Below, piece after piece: positions 16,097 through 24,929 of a stretch of DNA of 37,013 nt; positions within the stretch are counted from its first letter, which is position 1; every line of letters starts with the position of its first letter. Made by a program: the position numbers and the translations under genes. Under the pieces are notes generated by a model. It searched no databases and had not been told where the DNA came from. It worked only from the letters and a program-made list of their open reading frames with translations. Origin of the DNA: Paenarthrobacter sp. Z7-10 (GTDB lineage Bacteria; Actinomycetota; Actinomycetes; Actinomycetales; Micrococcaceae); the NCBI RefSeq assembly GCF_026932795.1, contig NZ_JADPVH010000040.1, positions 1 through 37,013 on the forward strand. Reading direction: 5' to 3'.

Positions 16097-17404
16097 CTAC
16101 CGTGCCAGGCCAAGGCGCGGTGCCAGCCATGTCAGCGCAGGTCCCAAAGCCTGGATCGGCACCGTCCAGGCGTGTCCGGCGCCGGGAACGGAATCGGTGG
16201 CCACGGTCATGCCGGAAGCCTTGGCTGCGGTGGCAACCTGGTTCATGTATTCGCTGAACTGGCCGTCTTGAGCGCCTGCCGCGAAGTATATCCAGCTGTC
16301 CGGGTACCGGGTCCGGGCCATCACGTTCAGCGGTGTCACGGCGTCGAAGGCGGCCGAGTTGCCGCCGAAAGCCGCCGCTATGGTCGCTGAACGGTCCGCT
16401 GCGAGGGAAGGCTCCAGTTCACCGCTTAAATCAATCGCGGATGGATAGATCTTTGGGTGCAGCGCCGCCATCTGCAGGGCGCATGTCCCGCCGAAGGAAA
16501 ACCCACCGATGACCCAGTGCTTCGGGTTGGGGTCAATGCCAAGGCTGTCCTTGATCCACCTCGGTATGTCGACCGAAAGGTAGGTGTCCGCCAGGGCGAT
16601 GTTCGAGTCAAGGCACATGGTGTTCCCCAAGTTTGATCCGTTCACGTCGGGGACGACGACGACGGGGGCCAGACCTTTATGGGCGGCGGCGAACGAGTCC
16701 ATCAGGAATTGAAGTCGGCCGGATTTGAGCCACCCTGCGGGGGCGCCGGGTTGGCCGGTGATGAGAACCAGCACCGGCAGCAGCGGATGTCTGGGTGCTT
16801 GATACGCCGGTGGAAGATAGACATATCCGGTGCGGGCCGTGAAGCCGGAAACGTTGCCCGGAATCTGGACTGAGTTGACTGTTCCGTGGGCGGGAAGGCC
16901 GGCTGGCTCGACCCAATGGCTTATCACCGGGCCCGTGGGTGCGTTTGAAGAGCCGATGGATTGCAGCGGTTTGGCGCGGAATGGCGTTATGGAGGCGGTG
17001 CTGGCCCCCGTGACATCACCGATGGTTCGGTAGGCATCAAAGTAGGTGTTGATCTGCATGGCACTACTCAGCAGGACCACGGTCATGGCCACGGGGGCCA
17101 GAAGTCGACGCAAGCGTTTGCCGAATACCAGATTTAGGACCATCAGCAGCACGGCCATGACTCCGACACCTATCCACAGTGACACCTCGAGGGGCAGATC
17201 ATAGGCAGTGAGTCCTAGAACATGGACGATGTACCAGTCGATGGCCCCGGTCAGGACGGTGGCCAGCGCCGCGCCGCCGGCGACGAACAATAACCATCGT
17301 CGGCCTCGGCGCAACAAAAGCACCGCAGCTGCCCCACATGCCAGGATGGCGATTATCGCCGGGAACACGCCGGTCATCAAGTGAATGCCGGAAATTCTTC
17401 CCAT
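16097..17404 (-). CDS. membrane-anchored alpha/beta-hydrolase, paralogue of the 14595 gene
   Basis: A 435-residue product from the ATG at 17404 (GGAAA four bases before it); an in-frame start at 17452 would add 16 polar residues. Four N-terminal helices precede an extracytoplasmic hydrolase domain opening GYVYLPPAYQAPRHPLLPVL. The nucleophile elbow is GGFSFGGTCALQ and the catalytic His lies in GAGHAWTVP; an acid residue probably lies near AGAQDGQFSEY. Domain order, GGFS(Y/F)GGTCA and the VYLPPAY motif match the facing gene, but overall divergence is high, so the duplication is old. Probably an esterase or acyltransferase acting on the cell envelope; substrate unknown. The PAP2 gene upstream runs in the same direction with about 200 bp between. 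Confidence 0.82.
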   Translation of the reverse strand: MGRISGIHLMTGVFPAIIAILACGAAAVLLLRRGRRWLLFVAGGAALATVLTGAIDWYIVHVLGLTAYDLPLEVSLWIGVGVMAVLLMVLNLVFGKRLRRLLAPVAMTVVLLSSAMQINTYFDAYRTIGDVTGASTASITPFRAKPLQSIGSSNAPTGPVISHWVEPAGLPAHGTVNSVQIPGNVSGFTARTGYVYLPPAYQAPRHPLLPVLVLITGQPGAPAGWLKSGRLQFLMDSFAAAHKGLAPVVVVPDVNGSNLGNTMCLDSNIALADTYLSVDIPRWIKDSLGIDPNPKHWVIGGFSFGGTCALQMAALHPKIYPSAIDLSGELEPSLAADRSATIAAAFGGNSAAFDAVTPLNVMARTRYPDSWIYFAAGAQDGQFSEYMNQVATAAKASGMTVATDSVPGAGHAWTVPIQALGPALTWLAPRLGLAR

Positions 17405-17605
17405 GTCGTTTCCGTTCTGATCCTCGGATGGTCTGCTGCAGCTTTTGGACATGCGATTGCCCGGGACGGCTGGCCATCAGCATAAGAAGTTCCGCTGGGG
17501 TTTTCCTGAGGGTGAGCAGGTGCGCAGGCTCCGGTTCGCTGGCTGGCGCTCAGGGCGCCTAGGGAGCTGATCAAATCGGCCAAAGCCGCAGGACGCAGCG
17601 GCCGG

Positions 17606-18370
17606 TTACCACCGGTCGCCTTCCTGTTGTTTGCTACCTTCAGGCGTCCGGTCGCGGGCAAAATCCCGTGAGTCAGGCACTGGCCCGAATATACGAAGTG
17701 GGGACATGAGTCGCAGGATCTGGACTTGGTAATGGTTCCATACGCCGGTCATGAAGAGAACGCCGGCTGGGGCGACGATGCACGATGCCAGCACATCGGT
17801 CGGGTAGTGTGCGCCGATGTAGATGCGGGAGACTCCCACGACGATGACGATGATTACGGTCACGATAAAAGCAGGGCGCCGCCATCGAGTACCCCCGGCA
17901 AGGACGTTGATGGCGATGGCGAAGGCGATAGCAAAGGCGGCGTGGCCACTCGGGTAGCTGATCCACACGGGGTCATCACCTCGGCTGTGCCGGTGGACAA
18001 CGAGCTTGACCAGCAAAGAGTTTGCACATCCCGCTGCAATTAGTGTCCCAAAGGCGACGGCGTTCACCGGGCTTTTGCCCTTAAGGAGGATGAGTAGGCA
18101 CAACAAGGCGGTCCAAATCGGACCGGCGACGTCGCCGAAGGTAACGTCAACAATCAGCGCCACCGTTGCAAGGAAGGGGGTTTGATACATGGATAAGAAC
18201 ACATCCGCACTGCCCTCCGCCGAGGTGAATCGCGGACTCATGTCCAGAAGCCACCCGGCGCCGACGGCGAAACCTGTCGCAACGGCCGGACCTAATATCC
18301 AATGACGTCGGCTTGGCAGATTGAGCAGACGAAGCTCGCGCACCGGGTATGGAACGTCTCGACTCGCCAC
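17606..18370 (-). CDS. PAP2-superfamily membrane phosphatase
   Basis: A type 2 phosphatidic acid phosphatase-like protein with about six helices. The phosphatase signature is YPSGHAAF (domain 2) and SRIYIGAHYPTDV (domain 3, SR-x5-H-x3-D). Domain 1 is degenerate: VHRHSRGDDP has His where the consensus has Pro after the first Arg. Family members dephosphorylate lipid phosphates such as phosphatidate or undecaprenyl diphosphate on the outer membrane face. I chose the GTG at 18370 (254 residues), because AAAGGACGGGG lies just upstream. Starts at 18406 and 18535 are open, but the first has its ribosome site inside a hairpin and the second runs through a long inverted repeat. Confidence 0.78.
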   Translation of the reverse strand: MASRDVPYPVRELRLLNLPSRRHWILGPAVATGFAVGAGWLLDMSPRFTSAEGSADVFLSMYQTPFLATVALIVDVTFGDVAGPIWTALLCLLILLKGKSPVNAVAFGTLIAAGCANSLLVKLVVHRHSRGDDPVWISYPSGHAAFAIAFAIAINVLAGGTRWRRPAFIVTVIIVIVVGVSRIYIGAHYPTDVLASCIVAPAGVLFMTGVWNHYQVQILRLMSPLRIFGPVPDSRDFARDRTPEGSKQQEGDRW

Positions 18371-18407
18371 TTGAACCCCGTCCTTTCCGATACTGCAGGA
18401 AAACATA

Positions 18408-18430
18408 TGTTGGCGCCCCTGGCGCCAACA
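18408..18430. promoter_or_regulatory. GC-rich dyad upstream of the PAP2 gene
   Basis: Perfect 10-bp arms TGTTGGCGCC and GGCGCCAACA flank three bases. On the - strand TGTTGG is followed 17 bases later by TATGTT, so the dyad could overlap a promoter and act as a repressor operator. Alternatively it is an RNA hairpin in the leader. Confidence 0.4.
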
Positions 18431-18492
18431 CCACACTGCAAACCTGAAGATTGGCTGTATCCGGTGAGTCGGCGCCGAGGGGGCGGCAGGCC

Positions 18493-18551
18493 CAGGAAGG
18501 ATATCCGCGTCCATCGTCTTGCCGGCTGGATGCACGCGGATATCCTTCCTG
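18493..18551 (-). terminator. 18-bp inverted repeat at the end of the glycolate operon
   Basis: Perfect 18-bp arms (CAGGAAGGATATCCGCGT and its complement) flank 23 bases, 42 bases past the GlcG-like stop. It is probably the operon terminator, separating the PAP2 gene from upstream transcription. No T-run follows. Confidence 0.65.
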
Positions 18552-18592
18552 TCTTGCCTGTCAGAGGCTCCGGGGTTTGCGGAGAGCCCTTC

Positions 18593-19021
18593 TCAGGCGA
18601 CCTGGGCTGTCAGACCGGCGGCCTCGATCGCCTTCTTCGCTGCGGTCTCGTCGTTGTCTGAGCTGTCACCGCTGACGCCCACGGCGCCGGCGATTGTGCC
18701 GCCTCCGGTCCGAACGAGCACGCCACCGGGCACAGGAATCAGACGGCCGCCGAGGGCGGCGGTCGCCGCGGCGATGAAGTAGGCCTGCTGTTCGGCGCGT
18801 TCCATGAGGGCCCGGGAGCCCACTCCGAGGGCAAGTGCCCCGTAGGCTTTGCCATGGGCGATCTCGAACCGGTTGTTTGAAGCGCCGTCCTCGCGGGCGG
18901 CAGCGATGGTGTGGCCCCCTGAGTCGAGCACGACGACAGTCAGCGGTTTGAAACCGTGCTGCTGGCCTGTGGCCAGGGCTTCGGTGATGATGGACTGGGC
19001 GGTTAGGAGATTGATGCTCAT
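18593..19021 (-). CDS. glcG: GlcG/HbpS-like DUF336 protein
   Basis: A 142-residue protein of the GlcG/HbpS fold: [45 protein letters not shown], then [14 protein letters not shown] and [14 protein letters not shown]. These are the standard family motifs. GlcG is encoded in glycolate clusters; its biochemical role is unsettled, and HbpS relatives bind heme or cobalamin. The ATG at 19021 overlaps the malate synthase TGA by four bases (ATGA). An open frame continues upstream to 19360 but only as an antisense-like extension. It is the last gene of the operon. Confidence 0.88.
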   Translation of the reverse strand: MSINLLTAQSIITEALATGQQHGFKPLTVVVLDSGGHTIAAAREDGASNNRFEIAHGKAYGALALGVGSRALMERAEQQAYFIAAATAALGGRLIPVPGGVLVRTGGGTIAGAVGVSGDSSDNDETAAKKAIEAAGLTAQVA

Positions 19022-21204
19022 TGTGCGTTCCTGGTGAAATCGTAGGTGTGCTTCCCACCGGCGCGGCGCCGGTGCAGAACGGGCTCGGTGTATCCGGAGG
19101 GCTGAGCCGCGCCCTCGAGGGCGAGCTCGCGGGCAGCGAGGAATGCCTCGCCGTCGAACGCCGGGGCCATGGGCAGGTACCCTAGGTCGGACGCGTTTTG
19201 GCCGTCCACGACCGCGGCCATACGTTGCAGCGAGGCCTCCACGTCGCCGGTGGTCACAACTCCATGGAGGAGCCAGTTGGAGATGTGCTGTGAGCTGATG
19301 CGGCAGGTCGCGCGGTCCTCCATCAGGGGGGTGCCGTGCAGGTCGGGGACCTTGGAGCATCCGACGCCGTCGTTCACCCAGCGTACGACGTAGCCCAAGG
19401 TGCTCTGGATATTGTTATCGAGCTCCTCGCGTCGGTCCGCGGCGTCCCAGTGGGCGGGGTCGCCGAGGGGGATGGTGAGCAACTGACGTAAGGTGGACCG
19501 GCGCTCCCCAGCGAGCTCAGCCTGCCGGGCATCCACGTCGACCTCATGATAGTGGGTGGCGTGCAGTGTTGCCGCAGTTGGTGAGGGGACCCAGGCACAG
19601 TTGGCACCCGCAAGCGGGTGGGCGATCTTTTGGGCGAGCATGTCTGCCAGATTATCCGGGGCGGCCCACATGCCTTTGCCGATCTGGGCCCGGCCCCGGA
19701 ACCCGCACTCCAGCCCGATGTCGACGTTGGAGTCCTCGTAGGCTGTGATCCAACTGCTGGAGCGCATGTCGGCTTTGCGGACCATGGGGCCTGCGAGCAT
19801 GGAGGTGTGGATTTCGTCGCCTGTCCGGTCCAGGAAACCCGTGTTGATGAACGCCACGCGGTCACGTGCCTCCCAGATGCAGGCCTTGAGGTTCGCCGAG
19901 GTGCGGCGTTCCTCGTCCATGATCCCGATTTTCAGGGTCAGGGGCTCGAGACCCAGAACCTTCTCGGTGCGGGTCAGCAGGTCGCAGGCCACGGCCACTT
20001 CGCGGGGTCCATGCATTTTCGGTTTTACGATATACATCGAGCCGGTGCGCGAGTTGTGGCCAGCCCTGGGTCCGCGCAGGTCATGCACGGAGCCCAGGCC
20101 GGTGAACAGGGCATCAAGGATCTCTTCGGGCACCGGGTCGCCGGTCGCGTCGAGAACGGCGTCGCTGGTCATCAAATGGCCCACCTGGCGGATGAGCAGC
20201 AGCGAGCGGCCGGGCAGGGTCAGTTCGGCGCCCCCGGGGGCAGTGTAGACGCGGTCTGGGTTGAGACGCCGGGTGTACGTACTTCCTCCCTTGGAGACTT
20301 CGGTGGCCAGCGTGCCCTGCATAAGCTGAAGCCAGTTCCGGTAGCCCACGACTTTGTCTTCGGCGTCGACGCCCGCCACGGAGTCCTCGAGGTCCATGAT
20401 GGTGGTGAGTGCTGATTCCATCAGGATGTCTTTCACACCGGCCGGGTCGGATGCGCCGATGGGGTGGCTGCGGTCGAACTGGATCTCGAAATGGAGGCGG
20501 TGGTGCGCGAGCAGCAGCGCTTCCGGCTCATCCGGGTCCCCACGGTAACCTGCCCACTGAACAGGATCGAGGAGCCCTACTGAACCGTGCGGGGTTTGGG
20601 CAACGAGTGCGCCGTCTGCGACCTGGTAGGCAGTGACATCCGAGTGGGACCCAACCGTTAGGGGTGCGTGGTTGTCCAGGAACTGCCGCCCACGGGCCAC
20701 GACGGCGGCGCCGCGGATGGGATTGTACGCGCCGGTTCTTTCGAGTCCGTCCGCCTCGTCGATGACGTCGGTGCCGTACAAGGCGTCGTACAGCGAGCCC
20801 CAGCGGGCGTTGGCCGCGTTGGCGGCGAAGCGGGCGTTCAGCAGCGGCACGACCAGCTGGGGACCGGATATGGTCGCTATCTCGGGGTCCACCCGGTCAG
20901 TCGTGATGGTGAATGGTCCCGGCTCGTCGACGAGGTAGCCGATCGAGCGGAGGAAGGCCTCATACATGATGGGGTCCAGCGGTGTCTGGCCGGAGGTGCG
21001 ATGGAACTCATCGATCTGCTGCTGGAGCCGGTCACGGATGCCCAGCAGTTCGCGTATCTGCGGGGAGACTTCCCCGATCAGAGATGCGGCATCTGCCCAG
21101 AACGACTCCTCCTCGATTCCCGTCCCCGGCAGTGCCTCGTCGCGGACGAAGGCATAAAGCTCCTCGGCGACGCTGAGTCCGTTCGTCTCTACATAATGGT
21201 TCAT
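19018..21204 (-). CDS. glcB: malate synthase G
   Basis: A 728-residue cytosolic enzyme that condenses glyoxylate with acetyl-CoA to malate. The length matches the family (about 720-730). Motifs include PGTGI near the start, [37 protein letters not shown] (catalytic Arg region) and [23 protein letters not shown] and [15 protein letters not shown] carry the Mg ligands Glu and Asp, and [14 protein letters not shown] carries the general-base Asp. All key residues look present. The ATG at 21204 has GTGGGA four bases upstream; a GTG three codons earlier is possible. In this operon it would remove the glyoxylate made by the GlcD-like oxidase. It lies about 196 bp after glcD. Confidence 0.93.
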   Translation of the reverse strand: MNHYVETNGLSVAEELYAFVRDEALPGTGIEEESFWADAASLIGEVSPQIRELLGIRDRLQQQIDEFHRTSGQTPLDPIMYEAFLRSIGYLVDEPGPFTITTDRVDPEIATISGPQLVVPLLNARFAANAANARWGSLYDALYGTDVIDEADGLERTGAYNPIRGAAVVARGRQFLDNHAPLTVGSHSDVTAYQVADGALVAQTPHGSVGLLDPVQWAGYRGDPDEPEALLLAHHRLHFEIQFDRSHPIGASDPAGVKDILMESALTTIMDLEDSVAGVDAEDKVVGYRNWLQLMQGTLATEVSKGGSTYTRRLNPDRVYTAPGGAELTLPGRSLLLIRQVGHLMTSDAVLDATGDPVPEEILDALFTGLGSVHDLRGPRAGHNSRTGSMYIVKPKMHGPREVAVACDLLTRTEKVLGLEPLTLKIGIMDEERRTSANLKACIWEARDRVAFINTGFLDRTGDEIHTSMLAGPMVRKADMRSSSWITAYEDSNVDIGLECGFRGRAQIGKGMWAAPDNLADMLAQKIAHPLAGANCAWVPSPTAATLHATHYHEVDVDARQAELAGERRSTLRQLLTIPLGDPAHWDAADRREELDNNIQSTLGYVVRWVNDGVGCSKVPDLHGTPLMEDRATCRISSQHISNWLLHGVVTTGDVEASLQRMAAVVDGQNASDLGYLPMAPAFDGEAFLAARELALEGAAQPSGYTEPVLHRRRAGGKHTYDFTRNAQ

Positions 21205-21400
21205 TGTTCCCACTCTTCAAGAATTGTAGCGATGCAAATATTGCTGTCGTATGGCAGCAGACTATTGATTTGGTCGGTGTCCGTACAAGCGCGTTGGGAC
21301 GGGAGGGGGTGTCACTGGCCGCTGTTGGCGCCGCTGTGGCAACCACCTGCAGCACAGCGGGCCCGTCATTTATGCTGCCCCCGCGACGGTTCCAATGCTC
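21205..21400 (-). other. leader between glcD and glcB
   Basis: These 196 bp contain no convincing gene. A seven-bp stem with a four-base loop (TGCTGTC-GTAT-GGCAGCA, one G-T pair) lies at about 21242-21259, roughly 40 bases before the glcB start. It could be an RNA processing or attenuation element, but this is weak. Confidence 0.25.
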
Positions 21401-22783
21401 TCAGATGCCTTTTCCGGGGTTGAGGATGCCCGTCGGGTCGAATGCGTCCTTGATGGCGCGCTGGAGCTCGAGCGAGGTCTCGCCGAGCTCTTCGCCGATC
21501 CATTGGCGCTTGAGGAGTCCTACCCCATGTTCACCGGTCAGCGTGCCGCCGAGTCGTCGGGCAAGGTGGAACATGTCTGAAAGTGCGGACTTCGCTGGCC
21601 CTTCCGTGATGGACTCGGCGGGGTCAACAACGATCATGGGGTGAAGATTTCCATCGGCTGCGTGAGCGACACTGAAGATCCGCACGCCTGTCCGGGCCGC
21701 TATATCGTCCAGCCCAGCGAAGGCCTCCGCGAGGCGGTTCCGCGGGACGGCGATGTCTCCGATCGAGACGCGGCCAAGTTTCTCGAGCGCTGGTATCGCG
21801 TCCCGTCGTGCCTTCAGGAGGGCGTCGGCCTCGAGCTGATCCGCCGCCCGGTGGACCGAGGTGGCGAAAGGGTCGATTGCGCGTGCGACCTCGTCGAGTT
21901 CCAGGTGTGCGCCGTAGCCGTCGGTCTGAGCCAGGATGAAAGCCCCGCCGAGCTCGCGGTGCCGGGTCCCCTCGGCCCGGTCGACGGCGTCGAGGGTGGG
22001 ACCGTCCATGAGTTCAAGGATCGAGGGCTGGATGTGCGCCGCGGTGATGGCAGATGCGGCGCGCCCAGCCGTCTCAACATCCGGGAAGTAAGCGGCGAGC
22101 GTCTCCGTCCGCACGGGTCGGGGCCGCAGCCGCAGGATTGCCTCGACTACGATTCCGAGCGTCCCTTCAGAGCCGATTATCAAGGCGTTGAGGTCATAGC
22201 CCGTGACACCCTTGATCGTGTTTCGACCCGTCTGAAGTACCCGCCCGTCGGCGAGGACCACCTTGAGCGAGAGGACTGACTCCCGGGTCACCCCATATTT
22301 GGCACACCACATGCCCCCGGCGTTGGTGGCAATGTTCCCGCCGATGGAGCAGATGGCTGTGCTGGCAGGGTCCGGAGCATAGAACAATCCGTACTCGGCC
22401 GCAGCCGCGTTTACCTCCGCGTTGAGGACGCCCGGCTGCACGACAGCCAGTTGCTCAACCGGATCAATGGAGATTATCTGGTTCATCCTCGAAACGTCCA
22501 GAACGACCTCACCGGCCTGAGCGCTAGCCCCGGCGGCGAGTCCGGTCCCGGCACCGCGGGGAACGATCGGCACCCGGTGGGCCGACGCTAACCGCATTGA
22601 ATCGACAACGTCCTGTGCCGATTCGGCGTAGACAACTCCGTCGGGAAGCGTCTGGGGCACATAGCCCGAGCGGTCCGTGTTGGCCGCTGTGCGGGCGGCC
22701 GCGGAGGTGGACGCGTTCCTCGCCCCTTGAAGCAGGATGCTGGTCGAATTTGAGACCTGTGGCACCGCGATATTTGTGGACAT
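21401..22783 (-). CDS. glcD: FAD-linked glycolate/D-lactate oxidase, GlcD type
   Basis: A 460-residue two-domain flavoprotein. The FAD_binding_4 domain contains PRGAGTGLAAGA, SIGGNIATNAGG and KGVTGYDLNALIIGSEGTLG. The FAD-oxidase C domain contains AADGNLHPMI and TGEHGVGLLKRQW. Such enzymes oxidise glycolate or D-lactate to the 2-oxo acid. The partner subunits GlcE and GlcF of the E. coli enzyme are not in the window, so this is either a stand-alone dehydrogenase or uses partners elsewhere. Malate synthase G and GlcG beside it favour glycolate. The ATG has AAGGAAAG four bases upstream and lies 52 bp after the permease stop. Confidence 0.85.
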   Translation of the reverse strand: MSTNIAVPQVSNSTSILLQGARNASTSAAARTAANTDRSGYVPQTLPDGVVYAESAQDVVDSMRLASAHRVPIVPRGAGTGLAAGASAQAGEVVLDVSRMNQIISIDPVEQLAVVQPGVLNAEVNAAAAEYGLFYAPDPASTAICSIGGNIATNAGGMWCAKYGVTRESVLSLKVVLADGRVLQTGRNTIKGVTGYDLNALIIGSEGTLGIVVEAILRLRPRPVRTETLAAYFPDVETAGRAASAITAAHIQPSILELMDGPTLDAVDRAEGTRHRELGGAFILAQTDGYGAHLELDEVARAIDPFATSVHRAADQLEADALLKARRDAIPALEKLGRVSIGDIAVPRNRLAEAFAGLDDIAARTGVRIFSVAHAADGNLHPMIVVDPAESITEGPAKSALSDMFHLARRLGGTLTGEHGVGLLKRQWIGEELGETSLELQRAIKDAFDPTGILNPGKGI

Positions 22784-22835
22784 AGCACTTTCCTTGTTTT
22801 AGTTCTTAGGTTCTGGAGGACTCTGGATGGTGGCG

Positions 22836-24617
22836 CTAAGGAACCATCCATCCCAGCACGGGGGTGGACTGAAGCAGGACCAGGGCGGTAATCAGCACCA
22901 ACAGAAGCAGGCTCCAGCCTGCGAGCTTTCGAAGCAGGGTTCCCTCGGAACCTTCCATTCCGATGGCTGCTGCCGCAACAGCGAGGTTTTGCGGCGAGAG
23001 CATCTTGCCCAGGACTCCCCCAGAGGAATTCGCCGCGGCCATCAGGAGCGGGGATAGGCCGGTTTGGTGTGCAGCCGCAACTTGCAGCGGGCCGAAAAGA
23101 GAATTCGATGAGGTATCCGAACCGGTAAGTGCGACTCCAAGCCACCCGATCAACGGCGACAACAGCGCGAAGAAGCCTCCGGCGGACGCGAGTGCGACAC
23201 CGAGCGTGGATGTCTCCCCGGAGAGGGTCATGACGAAGGACAGCGCCAGGACGGAACTGACGGTGACGATGGTCCAGCGTAGTTGGACCAGGGTCTCCCA
23301 ATAGATGCGTACCGCGCGGCGGAAACTGATCCGATACACGGCGGTGGTGACCAGTCCGGCAATGAGAAGGAGGGTCCCCGTCGCCTTGAGGTGGTCCAGA
23401 TGGAAGATTTCAGCAGCCACAGGCTTTCCGGTCGCATCCTTAACATTCAGACCGGGCCAGCGGAACGTGACGGTACCGACGTGGCCCAGCCAGGATTTGA
23501 CTGCTGGGAGCTGGGAAATCGAGAAGATTACGACGATCACCAGATAGGGGGCAACGGCCATCCACACTGACCGGGCAGGAGGCCTGACACCAGCGATGAG
23601 CGAAGCATCCACACCACTTGAGGCGGCGGATGACACGTTCTCGGTGACCGAAGCCGACGCAGCCTCCCGCCCCCGAACGCCGAGGCGGTCCGACCGGGAG
23701 CGGTTTGCCCCGACGGTAACAGCACCCGCCTCCGCGGAAGGCAGCGGCTGACGGGCGTCTTCTTCGACGACGGTGGCCAGGGTGTGTGCCGGCTGCCAGA
23801 CCCGCAGCATGAGCAGGACAGCGCCGATGGTGGCCACAGAGGCGACAACGTCGGTGAGCTCGACAGCAAGGAAATTGGACGTCAGGAACTGGAAGACGCC
23901 GAATACGACGCCAGCGACGAGGGCGACCGGCCATGTCTGTTTTACCCCGCGCTTGCCGTCGACGAGGAAGACAAGCATCAGCGGAACGAGGACAGCCAGG
24001 AAGGGTGTCTGCCGTCCGACCATGGAGGCAAGATCATGCAGGGGCAGCCCAGTGACACCGTTAAGGGCGATGAGCGGTGAAGCCATGGCCCCGAAAGCCA
24101 CTGGCGCAGTGTTGGCGAGCAAGGACACCATTGCCGCTTTCAATGGCTTCATCCCGGTGGCCATCAACATGGCGGCGGAGACAGCCACTGGTGCACCAAA
24201 TCCGGCTAGTGCTTCCAGCAGGGCTCCGAAACAGAAGGCGATCAGGATCGTGACGATCCGCTGGTCGTCGGAGATCGATCGGATAGTGCTGCCCAAAGCT
24301 TCGAACCACCGAGTAGCAACGGTTAGTTTGTAGATCCACAAGGCATTAATCAGGATCCAGAGGATGGGGAAAATGCCGTAAACCGCGCCGGCCGCCGTGG
24401 CGCTGAGTGCCTGTCCCACCGGCATCTGCCAGCCCACGACGGCCAACACGATGGCAGCGAGCAGGCTAACCAATGCCGCCTTCGCTGCTTTAACCCGAAA
24501 GACGCCCAGCAAAACGAAGAGGACGACCAGCGGCACCGCAGCGCAGAGGGCCGAGATAAACAAGGACCCACCAATCGGCGCAAGAATCTGTTGAAAGATA
24601 CCCAAGATTGACTCCAT
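22836..24617 (-). CDS. LctP-family glycolate/lactate permease
   Basis: A 593-residue membrane protein of the LctP/GlcA family, with 13-14 predicted helices. It opens with an N-terminal helix pair and a GQALSATAAGAVYGIFPI loop. LEALAGFGAPVAVSAAML is the family hallmark, and LTGSDTSSNSLFGPLQ with ANSSGGVLGKMLSPQN forms the C-terminal hallmark. A hydrophilic loop of about 75 residues sits mid-protein (about 290-365). It imports small 2-hydroxy acids by proton symport; glycolate is inferred from the operon. The start at 24617 is the family-like MESILGIFQQ. An in-frame GTG at 24674 lacks a ribosome site. First gene of the operon. Confidence 0.88.
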   Translation of the reverse strand: MESILGIFQQILAPIGGSLFISALCAAVPLVVLFVLLGVFRVKAAKAALVSLLAAIVLAVVGWQMPVGQALSATAAGAVYGIFPILWILINALWIYKLTVATRWFEALGSTIRSISDDQRIVTILIAFCFGALLEALAGFGAPVAVSAAMLMATGMKPLKAAMVSLLANTAPVAFGAMASPLIALNGVTGLPLHDLASMVGRQTPFLAVLVPLMLVFLVDGKRGVKQTWPVALVAGVVFGVFQFLTSNFLAVELTDVVASVATIGAVLLMLRVWQPAHTLATVVEEDARQPLPSAEAGAVTVGANRSRSDRLGVRGREAASASVTENVSSAASSGVDASLIAGVRPPARSVWMAVAPYLVIVVIFSISQLPAVKSWLGHVGTVTFRWPGLNVKDATGKPVAAEIFHLDHLKATGTLLLIAGLVTTAVYRISFRRAVRIYWETLVQLRWTIVTVSSVLALSFVMTLSGETSTLGVALASAGGFFALLSPLIGWLGVALTGSDTSSNSLFGPLQVAAAHQTGLSPLLMAAANSSGGVLGKMLSPQNLAVAAAAIGMEGSEGTLLRKLAGWSLLLLVLITALVLLQSTPVLGWMVP

Positions 24618-24715
24618 AGTCTTCTGAGAGCGATGAGCCGGCTCCTCGAATGGGACGCCGTCAGTGTTTTCCACGATATGGAAAAGATATGTTATCTGAT
24701 GGACAAAGACTACGA

Positions 24716-24731
24716 TGTGTCCTGCGACACA
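24716..24731. promoter_or_regulatory. dyad upstream of the glycolate operon
   Basis: TGTGTC-CTGC-GACACA is a perfect 6-4-6 dyad about 100 bp upstream of the permease start. GntR/FadR-type regulators of lactate and glycolate operons bind short dyads of this general form. No regulator gene is in the window, so the link is speculative. Confidence 0.35.
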
Positions 24732-24806
24732 GTCAATGCCTAAGACATGTTTACTTTTGGTGCCGCCGCAGTGGCCCCTCAGCGAGGACCCTCATCTGAT
24801 GGGCCG

Positions 24807-24929
24807 TTATCCGCAGGACGAGGAAATTGTCGCAACGTCGATGGTGCCTTTAAAGACGAACTCCCACATGTCGTACCGGGTGGTAAGGGTCAGGCGCTGG
24901 TGGATGGGCACCGGGTGCCCGTTCAGGAT
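24807..24929 (-). pseudogene. 3' remnant of an unidentified gene
   Basis: A - frame of about 40 codons ends in TAA at 24807-24809. It reads NGHPVPIHQRLTLTTRYDMW, then EFVFKGTIDVATISSSCG. About four fifths of its codons end in G or C, like real genes here. Upstream the same frame becomes the shadow of the TauE/SafE gene, so the N-terminal part of this protein is gone. The family is not recognised. Confidence 0.35.

Noticed and set aside
19022-19360. N-terminal extension of the GlcG-like ORF
   Set aside because: It lies wholly antisense-like within malate synthase coding sequence; the ATGA-coupled start at 19021 gives the normal family length.
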